From an uncultured Bacilli bacterium (GTDB taxonomy: Bacteria; Bacillota_I; Bacilli_A; RFN20; CAG-826), in assembly GCA_944336335.1 (NCBI GenBank), contig CALVLC010000005.1:1-41093 (forward strand): 41,093 bases of DNA, written 5' to 3'. Each line of letters opens with the position of its first letter. Within the stretch, counting starts at the first letter, position 1. Below the pieces are notes generated by a model. It was not told where the DNA came from and searched no databases. It saw only the letters and a list, made by a program, of their open reading frames with translations. Made by a program: the position numbers and the translations under genes. Below, piece after piece: positions 30,962 to 39,448 of the stretch.

Positions 30962-32809
30962 TTGAAAAATAAACCAATGAACAAAAAATCAAATCAAAGG
31001 GAAGCTAATCTTCCAACCAAGAAGACTCAACAACAAAATTTAAATAAGATTAACAATGGTGTATTTGTTTTCACAAGATCTCTCACTGTTGGTGAACTTG
31101 CTAAAGAATTAAATGTTGGAGCAGGCGACATCATCAAAAAGTTATTTTTACAAAAGAAACTTGTCACTATTAATCAATATTTAGACGATGAAACAATTGG
31201 TGAAATCTGTCTTGAATTTGGTTATGACTTCAAAAAAGAAGAAGTAATCAACGAAGAAGATTTTGAAAAAGCCCAAATCGAAGATAAAGAAGAAGATTTA
31301 ACTGAACGTCCACCAGTAGTCACAGTTATGGGACACGTTGACCATGGTAAAACTACATTAATTGACGCGATTAGAAATTCTAATTTAGCAGCAAACGAAG
31401 TTGGTGGTATTTCTCAAGAAATTGGTGCTTATCAAAAAGTGGTTAATGGTAAGAAAATCACCTTTATTGATACTCCAGGGCACGAAGCTTTCTCGGCTAT
31501 GAGAAGTAGAGGCGCTAGTGTTACTGATATTGTTGTTTTAGTTGTTGCAGCTGACGATGGTGTTATGCCTCAAACTATTGAAGCAATTGATCACGCAAAA
31601 GCTGCTTCTGTCCCAATTATTGTTGCAATTAACAAAATTGATGTTCCAGGTGCAAATCCTGAAAAAGTTTTAAATGAATTAATGCAACATGACGTTATTG
31701 CTGAAAAATTTGGTGGTGACGTTTTAACTTGTGAAATTAGTGCTAAGAAAAAACTAGGTATTAATGATTTACTTGAAGATATTTTGCTTCAAGCTGAAAT
31801 GCTTCAACTTAGAGCAAACTCAAAACGATATGCAATTGGTACAGTTTTAGAAGCAGAACTTGATAAAGGCGAAGGTCCAAAAGCTACACTTTTAGTCCAA
31901 AACGGAACTTTATTCAATAATGACTATGTTGTCGTTGGTACAACATATGGAAAAATTAGAAGAATGACTAATGAATTTAAGCAAGTCATTAAAGAAGTTG
32001 GACCTGGTACACCTTGTAGTGTTATCGGTTTAAGTGAAGTTCCTTTAGCTGGTGATCGTTTTATGGCTTTCCCAACGGAAAAACAAGCAAAAGATATTGC
32101 CGAAAAGAGAAAACTTAAGAAAGTTCAAGAAGAAAGAGCTGCTTCAAGCGGTGTATCTTCTCTTGATGACTTATATTCTAAGATTAGCGAAGGCCAACTT
32201 GCTCAAATTAACATTGTTTTAAAAACAGATTCAACAGGAAGCGCCGAAGCTGTAAAAGGTGCACTTGAAAAATTAAACAATGAACAAGTTAAAGTTAATG
32301 TTATTAGATCTGCAGCTGGTGCAATTACTGAAAGTGATATTTTATTAGCTAGTGCATCGGATGCTATTATTTATGGCTTTAATGTTAGACCATCAGCAAT
32401 GATTAGAAAGAAAGCTGAAGAAGAAAAAGTTGAAATTAGACTTCATAGAATTATCTACGCATTAACTGAAGAGATGGAAGATGCTATTAAAGGTAAGATG
32501 AAGAAAGAAGAAGTTGAAGTTGTTACAGGTCAAGCTGAAGTTAGAAACGTCTTCAAAATTTCAAAAGTTGGTGAAATTGCTGGCTGTATGGTTACAGATG
32601 GAGTTATTAAAATTAACGCAAAATGTCGTGTTTTAAGAGATGGTGCAATTGTTTATGAAGGTCAAATTGATTCATTAAAACGTTTCAAAGATGACGCAAA
32701 AGAAGTGAAGCAAGGCTATGAATGTGGTCTTAAAGTCTCTAACTACAATGATATTCATGATAATGACATTATTGAATGTTATGAAATGAAGGAAAAAGAT
32801 AATGCCTAA
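30962..32809 (+). CDS. infB: Translation initiation factor IF-2
   Basis: 615 residues. IF-2 is the GTPase that places initiator tRNA on the 30S subunit and promotes 50S joining. It has a short basic N-terminus, one IF2_N helical domain (about 38-90; [20 protein letters not shown]), the G domain with [14 protein letters not shown] (about 124), the [10 protein letters not shown] switch, DTPGHEAF and NKIDVPGAN, then domains II, III and the fMet-tRNA-binding C-terminus. The long repeat-rich N-terminus of Bacillus or E. coli IF-2 is missing, as is common in reduced low-GC genomes. The start is TTG 30962, with AAGGAGGG (30947-30954) 7 bases upstream; ATG 30977 is poorly spaced. The end overlaps rbfA by 8 bases. 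Confidence 0.96.
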   Translation: MKNKPMNKKSNQREANLPTKKTQQQNLNKINNGVFVFTRSLTVGELAKELNVGAGDIIKKLFLQKKLVTINQYLDDETIGEICLEFGYDFKKEEVINEEDFEKAQIEDKEEDLTERPPVVTVMGHVDHGKTTLIDAIRNSNLAANEVGGISQEIGAYQKVVNGKKITFIDTPGHEAFSAMRSRGASVTDIVVLVVAADDGVMPQTIEAIDHAKAASVPIIVAINKIDVPGANPEKVLNELMQHDVIAEKFGGDVLTCEISAKKKLGINDLLEDILLQAEMLQLRANSKRYAIGTVLEAELDKGEGPKATLLVQNGTLFNNDYVVVGTTYGKIRRMTNEFKQVIKEVGPGTPCSVIGLSEVPLAGDRFMAFPTEKQAKDIAEKRKLKKVQEERAASSGVSSLDDLYSKISEGQLAQINIVLKTDSTGSAEAVKGALEKLNNEQVKVNVIRSAAGAITESDILLASASDAIIYGFNVRPSAMIRKKAEEEKVEIRLHRIIYALTEEMEDAIKGKMKKEEVEVVTGQAEVRNVFKISKVGEIAGCMVTDGVIKINAKCRVLRDGAIVYEGQIDSLKRFKDDAKEVKQGYECGLKVSNYNDIHDNDIIECYEMKEKDNA

Positions 32810-33179
32810 AAATACTAAAGACATTGAAAAAATTAAAAGTTTAATTGCTCGTAATGTAAAAGACATTGTTTCGCAAGAAATTCAAAACGAGCATATTGGT
32901 TTTATGACAATTACTAATGTTGAAGTTAGTAGCGACCATTCGTATTGCAAAATTTATGTTTCATTTTTAAATAATGCTAAGCATTCTTTAGAAACATTAA
33001 ATAGGGCAAAAGGCTATGTAAGAAGCGCACTTGCTAAAAGAGTAAACTTTAGAAGAGTACCTGAAATTGCTTTTGTTCTTGATGATTCTTTTGAAAAACA
33101 AGCAAGATTTGAAGAGTTATTAGCAAAAGATAAGAAAGAAATCGAATCAATCGAAGAGATTGAAAAGAAACTTAAATAA
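32802..33179 (+). CDS. rbfA: Ribosome-binding factor A
   Basis: 125 residues, standard length. RbfA is a KH-fold protein that binds the 30S precursor and aids 16S rRNA 5'-end maturation. Family motifs: MTITNVEVSSDHSYCKIYVS, RAKGYVRSALAKRVNFRRVP, and EIAFVLDDSFEKQARFEELL. It overlaps infB by 8 bases at the start and the convergent TtcA-like gene by 8 bases at the end. Last gene of the operon; I see no separate hairpin terminator because the convergent gene occupies the space. Confidence 0.95.
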   Translation: MPKNTKDIEKIKSLIARNVKDIVSQEIQNEHIGFMTITNVEVSSDHSYCKIYVSFLNNAKHSLETLNRAKGYVRSALAKRVNFRRVPEIAFVLDDSFEKQARFEELLAKDKKEIESIEEIEKKLK

Positions 33180-34323
33180 GATTTTCTTTCTTTAAAATTG
33201 CATCTAAATTTCGAGGGTTCATATCTAATTGATATGAACCTTTTTGTTTTTTAAAGTAGAGTTTTTTAGCTTCGTTAAGATATTTTTTACCTTTTAAAAT
33301 GAAAGTAATAGGATTAATTTTTGCTGATATATTCCAGTAAAGTTTAAAGACGAAAGGGATAAAATATTTGTCTTCTTTTAACCATATTTTTTCAATTGTA
33401 TAAGTTTTATCTTTACTTGATAAAAGCAAGATTCCAAGCAATTCATCGCCATCATAAAGATGAAAATGCTCTGAGCTTTTACTTATATCATCACTTACCT
33501 TAAAATAATGTTTTTCGTCTAAAACCCTGCAAAAGTCCACTATTTTTTTGTAATAGAGCCCATTATCGTTAACTTTATTTTCTTCATGAAGAAAGAAAAT
33601 ATTAAATTTTTCTTTATTAGAAAGCATAGTTAAAAAGTTATCGTAACTTGATGGATAAGCTTTATTTAAACCTAATAAGATGTTTTTGATATCTTCTCTT
33701 TTAGTCTTTTTATCGTTTGGACAGTGACTTGGAAAAATAGGAATATTTTTTTCTTTAACTAGACGAATTATTTCTTTTTCATCGATATAAATAAATGGGC
33801 GGATAAAAGTAATGCCTTCATTTTCTAAAAACATTTTTGGTTCAAAAGTAGCAATTCTTCCGCCATAAATCTCATTTAAAAATAAAGTTTCAATTGCGTC
33901 ACTTTTATGATGAGCAAAACTAACCTTATTGCAATTTAACTCTTTTGCTTTCTTATTGATTATTGCTTTTTTCATTCTGGAGCAAATCGAACAAGGAAGC
34001 ATTGTTTTATTTTGTAATTTTTGTTGTTCTTTTAAAATTGGATAGACTGATTTACCATCAGCAACAACTAAATCAAGATTTAAAGAAGAACAATAATCTC
34101 TAATTGGCTTTTCATCATATTCAGGAAAACCTAGATCTATGTTTATTGGAACAATCTCAAAATTGATTTTAGAAAATCTTTTATATAAAGATAAGGCGTA
34201 TAAAAGAGCCATTGAATCTTTGCCGCCGCTAACTCCAATAGCAATGCGGTCATTATTATTAATTAAATTAAAATCATTATCGGCTTTTTTAATACTAGCT
34301 AAAACAATACGAATGGCATCCAT
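33172..34323 (-). CDS. TtcA-like PP-loop tRNA thiolation enzyme with a C-terminal extension
   Basis: 383 residues. The ATP-pyrophosphatase PP-loop is VSGGKDSMALL (31-41). Cys111 and Cys114 (PCSICSRMKK) and Cys201 (SHCPNDKKTKRE) match the three cysteines that hold the [4Fe-4S] cluster of TtcA, which thiolates cytidine 32 of some tRNAs. SFAHHKSDAIETLFLNEIYG and ATFEPKM are also TtcA-like, so TilS is less likely. TtcA/CTU1-like proteins usually end soon after residue 240-300. Here about 140 more residues follow (SEHFHLYDGDELLGILLLSS, YTIEKIWLKEDKYFIPFVFK), a mixed alpha/beta region that faintly recalls a GNAT half-domain. No Shine-Dalgarno site precedes the ATG; TTATAGGC lies directly upstream. 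Convergent with rbfA, divergent from ribF. Confidence 0.85.
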   Translation of the reverse strand: MDAIRIVLASIKKADNDFNLINNNDRIAIGVSGGKDSMALLYALSLYKRFSKINFEIVPINIDLGFPEYDEKPIRDYCSSLNLDLVVADGKSVYPILKEQQKLQNKTMLPCSICSRMKKAIINKKAKELNCNKVSFAHHKSDAIETLFLNEIYGGRIATFEPKMFLENEGITFIRPFIYIDEKEIIRLVKEKNIPIFPSHCPNDKKTKREDIKNILLGLNKAYPSSYDNFLTMLSNKEKFNIFFLHEENKVNDNGLYYKKIVDFCRVLDEKHYFKVSDDISKSSEHFHLYDGDELLGILLLSSKDKTYTIEKIWLKEDKYFIPFVFKLYWNISAKINPITFILKGKKYLNEAKKLYFKKQKGSYQLDMNPRNLDAILKKENLI

Positions 34324-34462
34324 GCCTATAATTATTCTTTATTTATATTGAAATTTAAATAAAAATGTATGAAAAAGTGGAAAAAATTCTTTTGGAAATA
34401 GTATTTATTTTGCGTAAAGTTTTGAATGAAACTTGATTTAAGAAACAAATGGTTTTTTTGCT

Positions 34463-34491
34463 TTTTAAAATGAAAAGTTTTGTCTTATAAT
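34463..34491 (+). promoter_or_regulatory. Promoter of ribF, leaderless spacing
   Basis: TATAAT (34486-34491) is perfect; TTTTAA (34463-34468) is a weak -35 at 17 bases. ATG 34499 lies 7 bases after the -10 box, so the transcript should begin at or next to the start codon. The preceding gap (34324-34462) is AT-rich and I see nothing else in it. Confidence 0.65.
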
Positions 34492-34498
34492 AATTTTC

Positions 34499-35404
34499 AT
34501 GGAAGTTGTATTTTTAAAAAATTTTGATGATATTAGACAAGGCATTAATGATCTTAGCCTTGTTTTAGGGTTTTTTGATGGTGTTCATATTGGACATGTC
34601 CAATTAATTCGTTATGCAAGATCAAACACTAAAAAAGGAAGTCTTGGCGTCTTTACATTTGATAAACCTTTAAAAACAATTGAAGGTTGTTTGATGAATA
34701 TTGATGACAAGATTGAAGCGATGAGAAGACTTGATGTTGATTATCTTTTTATAGTTCAATGCGATGATAATTTTAAAGAAATGAGCTATGTAAAGTTTGT
34801 CGATACTGTTTTAAAAGCTTTTAACCCTAGTAAAATTTTTTGTGGACCAGATTTCCACTTTGGATATCAAGCCAAAGGCGATGTTGCTTATTTAAAGCAA
34901 AGATTTAGCCAAGTTTATGTTTTAAATTATGTTAACGATCATAGTGAAAACAAAGTTTCTAGCACTAGAATCAAAGAACTTATTAAAGAAGGCAACATTA
35001 AAGAAGCAAATCGCTATTTAGGCAGACCTTATAAAATATTTGGCGCTGTAGTGCATGGGCTTAATAATGGGCAAATTATTGGTTTCCCAACAGCAAATTT
35101 ATTGCCTTCAGCTGATTATGTAATTCCTAATAATGGCGTTTATTTTACAAAAACTGAAATTAATGGTTATGTTTATAATTCAGTAACAAACATTGGAATT
35201 CATCCAACAATTGAAAAATTAAATATGCCAGCAATTGAAACATATATTATTGGCTATGAAGGTAATATATATGGAGAAAATGTTTCATTATATTTCTATG
35301 ACAAAGAAAGAGATGAAACAAAGTTTGAAAATTTAGAAGCGCTTAAAAAAAAGATTAATGAAGATATTCAAAACTGTGATGATTTCTTTAAGTACAAAGG
35401 CTAA
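34499..35404 (+). CDS. ribF: Bifunctional riboflavin kinase / FAD synthetase
   Basis: 301 residues, slightly shorter than usual (about 310). The N-terminal FMN adenylyltransferase domain (about 1-165) has the nucleotidyltransferase motif LGFFDGVHIGHVQLI and FCGPDFHFGYQAKGD, and ends with ENKVSSTRIKELI. The C-terminal riboflavin kinase domain (about 180-300) has GRPYKIFGAVVHG, IGFPTANLLP and NIGIHPTI. It makes FMN and FAD. In Bacilli ribF commonly follows truB and precedes rpsO; truB is not here, but rpsO follows after 124 bases. No Shine-Dalgarno sequence; see the adjacent promoter. Confidence 0.96.
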   Translation: MEVVFLKNFDDIRQGINDLSLVLGFFDGVHIGHVQLIRYARSNTKKGSLGVFTFDKPLKTIEGCLMNIDDKIEAMRRLDVDYLFIVQCDDNFKEMSYVKFVDTVLKAFNPSKIFCGPDFHFGYQAKGDVAYLKQRFSQVYVLNYVNDHSENKVSSTRIKELIKEGNIKEANRYLGRPYKIFGAVVHGLNNGQIIGFPTANLLPSADYVIPNNGVYFTKTEINGYVYNSVTNIGIHPTIEKLNMPAIETYIIGYEGNIYGENVSLYFYDKERDETKFENLEALKKKINEDIQNCDDFFKYKG

Positions 35405-35528
35405 GCGATTTTACTTGATTAAATTCTGAGTTTTTGATAATTTATTAAGGCTACATTAAACCATGTTTTACGAAACTCCGACGTTTGACATAGTTTATTG
35501 CGAATATATTTGAAAGGAGAAAAAGAAA

Positions 35529-35798
35529 ATGGCATTAGAAAAGAAAGAAAAAGCTGCTCTTGTTAAACAATTTGGTGTAAATGAAAAAGATACAGGTTCT
35601 GTTCAAGTCCAAGTTGCTATCTTAACAAAAAGAATTCAAGAATTAACAAAGCATTTAAAAGCTAATGACAAAGACCACACAGCAAGAAGAGGTTTACTTA
35701 TCCTTGTCGGTCAAAGAAAGAAATTACTTGCTTATCTTGAAAGAGAAGATAGAAATGCTTATTTAAAACTTATTGCTGATTTAGGCTTAAGAAAATAA
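35529..35798 (+). CDS. rpsO: 30S ribosomal protein S15
   Basis: 89 residues, exact family length. S15 binds the central domain of 16S rRNA and starts platform assembly. Motifs: DTGSVQVQVAILTKRIQELT, DHTARRGLLILVGQRKKLLA and YLKLIADLGLRK. AAAGGAG lies about 9 bases before the ATG. The gap after ribF (35405-35528) may hold its promoter or an S15-binding leader; GTTT-TACG-AAAC near 35465 is a small hairpin and TTGACA (35485-35490) lacks a well-spaced -10. A strong terminator follows. Confidence 0.98.
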   Translation: MALEKKEKAALVKQFGVNEKDTGSVQVQVAILTKRIQELTKHLKANDKDHTARRGLLILVGQRKKLLAYLEREDRNAYLKLIADLGLRK

Positions 35799-35818
35799 GA
35801 AAGAGTGAATTTAATTAG

Positions 35819-35850
35819 AGAAGACTTTATAATAATAAAGTCTTCTTTTT
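35819..35850 (+). terminator. Intrinsic terminator of rpsO
   Basis: AGAAGACTTTAT (35819-35830) pairs perfectly with ATAAAGTCTTCT (35835-35846) across a 4-base loop; TTTTTTATTT follows. Confidence 0.92.
35828..35833 (+). promoter_or_regulatory. Possible -10 box of the ABC exporter, inside the rpsO terminator
   Basis: TATAAT occupies the tip of the terminator hairpin, 22 bases before ATG 35856. If used, transcription would start near 35840 with a 16-base leader that has no Shine-Dalgarno sequence. No clear -35 box is seen, so read-through from rpsO remains an alternative. Confidence 0.35.
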
Positions 35851-35855
35851 TATTT

Positions 35856-37604
35856 ATGGCTAGTTCATATTCTTATATTAAATATTTCAAAAAAGAATTC
35901 ATCCTTGGTCCGACATTTAAAATGCTAGAAGTATTCTTCGAGCTTTTAATGCCTTTTTTAATGTCTTATATTATCGATCAAGGAATTGATGCGGCAAATA
36001 ATTATGGGGATTACACTAAAATTGTGGTGCCAGGCATTATTATTTTTGCTCTAGCTGTTTTAGGTTTATGCTCAACTCTTGTTTGTCAGCATTTTGCATC
36101 AATTGCTAGCCAAGGATTTGGAACAAGATTAAGAAATGCTTTATTTAAAAAGATAATGAACATGTCTTTAAGAAATGTTGAGTTAATAGGAAAAGGTAAT
36201 TTAAATACGGCACTAAGTAACGACGTTAATCGTTTACAAGTTTCAGTTGCAATGATGATTCGACTTGTTTTAAGGGCACCAACTATTGTTATTGGCTCTT
36301 TAATTTGCGCATTTATTATTGATTGGCAAGTCGCTTTTATCTTTTTAGGTGTAGTAGTTTTAATATCTATTATTTTATTTATAATTCTTTATTATTCATC
36401 AAAGAAAGTTATAAGTGTTCAAAAAAAAGTTGATAGCTTAGTTACTTTAACTAATGATTCATTAAATGGAATGAGAGTTATTAAAGCATTTAATAACGAA
36501 GAAGTTGAAGTGAAGAAATTCAAAAATAAAACTCAGGATTATTTTAACGAAATGAAAATAGTTAATTTTGTAAACGCCTTAACTAATCCATTAACCTTCC
36601 TTATCATTAATGTTGCAATTTGTCTTGTTGTTTATTTTTCCTCTAGTCAAATTATAAATGAACACACTTTATCAACGGGGCAATTAACAAGTCTTATCCA
36701 ATACCTTAATCAATGTTTTGTAGCCTTAATTGCAGTCAGCAATTTAGTTATTATTTTTACAAGAGCATTTGCTAGTAAAAAACGTGTTGATATACTTCTT
36801 AATTTAGAAGAAGATTTAAAAAATAATCTAGGATTTGCACCTTTTTCTATTAAAAATGGCGAAAATTTGATTGAATTTAACAATGTTAGTTTCCATTATA
36901 ATAAGGGCGAAAATAACGTTGTTAAAAACTTAAATTTTATAATTAATAAAGGTGAAAAAGTTGGTGTAATTGGTGGAACTGGTAGCGGCAAAACTACTTT
37001 AATCAAGCTTATAGAAAGATTTTTCGATCGTAGTGAAGGAGATATTTTATATAAAGGAAAAGATATTAAAGATTATGATTTAAACGCACTTCATGAAGAA
37101 ATCAGTTTAGTAAACCAAAAGGCCGTTCTATTTAAAGGAACAATTAAATCTAATCTTTTGATGGGGAGAAAAGAGGCTAGTGAAGAAGAGATGGTTCGAG
37201 CTTTAAAAGAAGCCTGTGCTTTTGATTTTGTTAAAAAATTACCTGAATTTTTAGATTATGAAATTGAAGAAGGCGGTAAAAATTTAAGTGGAGGGCAACG
37301 ACAACGTCTTTCAATTGCTCGAGCCTTGATTAAAAACAGCGAAATTTTAATTTTAGATGATTCAACAAGTGCATTAGATTATTTAACAGAGAAAGAATTA
37401 AAGACAAATATATTTAATAAAAAAGATTTAACAACGATTATTATTGCTCAAAGAGTTTCTTCTTTAATAAATTGCGACAAAATTATTGTCATGTATCATG
37501 GCGAAGTCGAAAATATCGGCACACATGAAGAACTTTTAAAGAAGAGCAAGGTTTATAAAGAAATCTACGATTCACAATATGGAGATAGCTATGAAACCAA
37601 TTAG
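35856..37604 (+). CDS. ABC exporter half-transporter, degenerate-site subunit
   Basis: 582 residues: six-helix exporter membrane domain (about 1-310) and an ATPase domain. Walker A is IGGTGSGKTTLI, the signature LSGGQRQRLSIARAL is canonical, but Walker B reads ILILDDSTSALD, with Asp in place of the catalytic Glu, and the switch His is Gln (IIIAQRVSS). These changes are those of the BmrC/TM287-type subunit in heterodimeric exporters. I start at ATG 35856, because the frame upstream (from GTG 35805) runs through the rpsO terminator; this start gives the usual exporter N-terminus (KYFKKEFILGPTFKMLEVFF). There is no good ribosome site. The partner gene overlaps the end by 14 bases. Substrate unknown: drug, lipid or peptide. 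Confidence 0.92.
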   Translation: MASSYSYIKYFKKEFILGPTFKMLEVFFELLMPFLMSYIIDQGIDAANNYGDYTKIVVPGIIIFALAVLGLCSTLVCQHFASIASQGFGTRLRNALFKKIMNMSLRNVELIGKGNLNTALSNDVNRLQVSVAMMIRLVLRAPTIVIGSLICAFIIDWQVAFIFLGVVVLISIILFIILYYSSKKVISVQKKVDSLVTLTNDSLNGMRVIKAFNNEEVEVKKFKNKTQDYFNEMKIVNFVNALTNPLTFLIINVAICLVVYFSSSQIINEHTLSTGQLTSLIQYLNQCFVALIAVSNLVIIFTRAFASKKRVDILLNLEEDLKNNLGFAPFSIKNGENLIEFNNVSFHYNKGENNVVKNLNFIINKGEKVGVIGGTGSGKTTLIKLIERFFDRSEGDILYKGKDIKDYDLNALHEEISLVNQKAVLFKGTIKSNLLMGRKEASEEEMVRALKEACAFDFVKKLPEFLDYEIEEGGKNLSGGQRQRLSIARALIKNSEILILDDSTSALDYLTEKELKTNIFNKKDLTTIIIAQRVSSLINCDKIIVMYHGEVENIGTHEELLKKSKVYKEIYDSQYGDSYETN

Positions 37605-39357
37605 TCGCTTATTTTCATATATCAAGAAGTATCCTTTCTTTTTAATCTCTTCTTTAATTTGTGCCTTAATTTTTGTTACATCAATGTGCCTCACTCCATT
37701 ACTTTTTGGAAAAGCTATCGACGAAATAACTTTTACATTTAAAACTTCAATTCTTATATTAAATGATAGATTTTATTTTTACCTGATTTTTGCAGGAATT
37801 TTGATAGTTTTAGTACTAATTTTTGAGTTTTTATTTGAATATTTAAACTCTTTATTTGTTGAAAAAGTTACTAAAGATATTAAAGATGACGTTTTTAAAA
37901 AGCTTCATGAAGTTTCAATTTCTTATATTGATTCTAATTATCATGGCGATCTTGTTTCACGTGTTATTAATGATACAGATAACATTAATATTGCTTTAGT
38001 AAGTGGTTTTAGACAACTTTATCAAGGGATAATTCAAATACTTGTTACTTTTGTTGTTATGTTTGTTTTGAACTGGATTCTTGGCATCGTAGTTGTTGTT
38101 TTAACTCCATTTGGTTTCTTTATAACATACTCGTTAGCCCATAAAACTAATAAATATTTCAAGGGACAAGCTAAAATTGTTGGCGAGATGGGAGCAATAG
38201 CCTTAGAAGACATCAATAATATTGACCTTATTAAATCTTTTAATTATGAAGATGATGCTTTAGAAAATTTTAAATCTCAGAATGATGAATTATATAAAGT
38301 TGGCCAAAAAGCTCAATTTTCAGGCAGTTTAACTAATCCAATAACAAGACTTGTCAATAATTCGACATATGCCATTGTTGGTATGGTGGCAGCTTTACTT
38401 TGCGCATTTACTTTTAAAGATGGAAATATTTTATTAGGTGCGAGCTGCACAGTTGGAACAATTTTAACCTTTATTCAATTTTCCAATCAATTCGCTAAAC
38501 CTTTTAATGAAATATCAAGTTGTGTACCTGAAATTCAAACCGGATTATCTTCTTTAAAAAGAATAAATGATGTTTTAAATGAAGAAAAAGACGTTAATGA
38601 AGGCAAAGAAAAAGTAGAAAATGTTATTAAAACTATTGATTTTGAACATGTTGATTTTGGCTATACTAAAGATAAATTAGTTATTAAGGGTCTAAATCTT
38701 GAAGTAAAAGAAGGACAAAAAATTGCAATTGTTGGACCAACAGGATGTGGAAAAACAACGATTATCAACCTTCTTTTAAGATTTTATGATCCAACAAATG
38801 GCCAAATTAAATTTGATAATTTAGACACTAAAGATATTTTAAAAGAAAGTTTAAGAAAATCTTTTGGTATGGTTTTACAAGATACTTGGATTTTTTCTGG
38901 AACCGTTAGAGAAAACATTATTTATGGTAAAAAAGACGCTAGTGAAGAAGAGATTATAGAAGCAACTAAAAAAGCTAATTGTTATGACTTCATCATGCGT
39001 TTACCAAATGGATTTGATACATATATAGATGATTATTCTGGACTTAGTGTTGGTCAAAAACAATTAGTTTCGATTGCTAGAGTTATGCTTGTAAATCCTA
39101 AAATTATGATTTTAGATGAAGCGACAAGTAATATTGATACTCGTACTGAAATGAAAATATCAGCTGCTTTTAATATTTTGATGAAAGGCAAAACAGCATT
39201 TGTTATTGCTCATAGATTATCAACAATTGTAAATAGTGACTTAATTCTAGTCATGAAAGATGGAAAGATTATAGAAAAGGGAAAGCATAAAGACTTGCTT
39301 TCGAAAAAGGGATTCTATTACGAGTTTTATAATGCCCAATACGCAAAAATAAATTAG
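37591..39357 (+). CDS. ABC exporter half-transporter, catalytic subunit
   Basis: 588 residues with the same plan: membrane domain (about 1-320) and ATPase. Walker A GPTGCGKTTI, Walker B IMILDEATSNID with the catalytic Glu, and the switch His in FVIAHRLSTI are canonical, whereas the signature reads LSVGQKQLVSIARV (LSVGQ for LSGGQ). In a heterodimer the altered signature faces the altered Walker B of the partner, so one ATP site is degenerate and one is active, as in BmrCD and TM287/288. ATG 37591 has GGAG 6 bases upstream; an earlier in-frame ATG at 37579 lacks a site. It overlaps its partner by 14 bases. Confidence 0.94.
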   Translation: MKPISRLFSYIKKYPFFLISSLICALIFVTSMCLTPLLFGKAIDEITFTFKTSILILNDRFYFYLIFAGILIVLVLIFEFLFEYLNSLFVEKVTKDIKDDVFKKLHEVSISYIDSNYHGDLVSRVINDTDNINIALVSGFRQLYQGIIQILVTFVVMFVLNWILGIVVVVLTPFGFFITYSLAHKTNKYFKGQAKIVGEMGAIALEDINNIDLIKSFNYEDDALENFKSQNDELYKVGQKAQFSGSLTNPITRLVNNSTYAIVGMVAALLCAFTFKDGNILLGASCTVGTILTFIQFSNQFAKPFNEISSCVPEIQTGLSSLKRINDVLNEEKDVNEGKEKVENVIKTIDFEHVDFGYTKDKLVIKGLNLEVKEGQKIAIVGPTGCGKTTIINLLLRFYDPTNGQIKFDNLDTKDILKESLRKSFGMVLQDTWIFSGTVRENIIYGKKDASEEEIIEATKKANCYDFIMRLPNGFDTYIDDYSGLSVGQKQLVSIARVMLVNPKIMILDEATSNIDTRTEMKISAAFNILMKGKTAFVIAHRLSTIVNSDLILVMKDGKIIEKGKHKDLLSKKGFYYEFYNAQYAKIN

Positions 39358-39427
39358 ATTTTGCAAAGTTTTTTGTAAAAAAAGTATGTAAATTTGTATA
39401 TTTATATTTTAACCCATTGACAAGTTA

Positions 39428-39436
39428 TGATATAAT
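39428..39436 (+). promoter_or_regulatory. Extended -10 promoter of uppP
   Basis: TGATATAAT at 39428-39436 is a full extended -10 box. A weak TTTAAC (39408-39413) is 17 bases upstream. ATG 39449 is 12 bases after the -10 box, so the leader would be about 5-6 bases. Confidence 0.7.
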
Positions 39437-39448
39437 TAAAAGGCCAGT

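Noticed and set aside
35485-35490. TTGACA as the -35 box of rpsO
   Set aside because: No -10-like sequence lies 16-18 bases downstream; TATATT is at 14 bases.
35805-35855. Upstream GTG start for the ABC exporter
   Set aside because: The extension is read through the rpsO terminator hairpin and does not resemble exporter N-termini.
39417-39422. TTGACA as the -35 box of uppP
   Set aside because: It is only 8 bases from the -10 box, too close to act; the extended -10 explains the promoter better.
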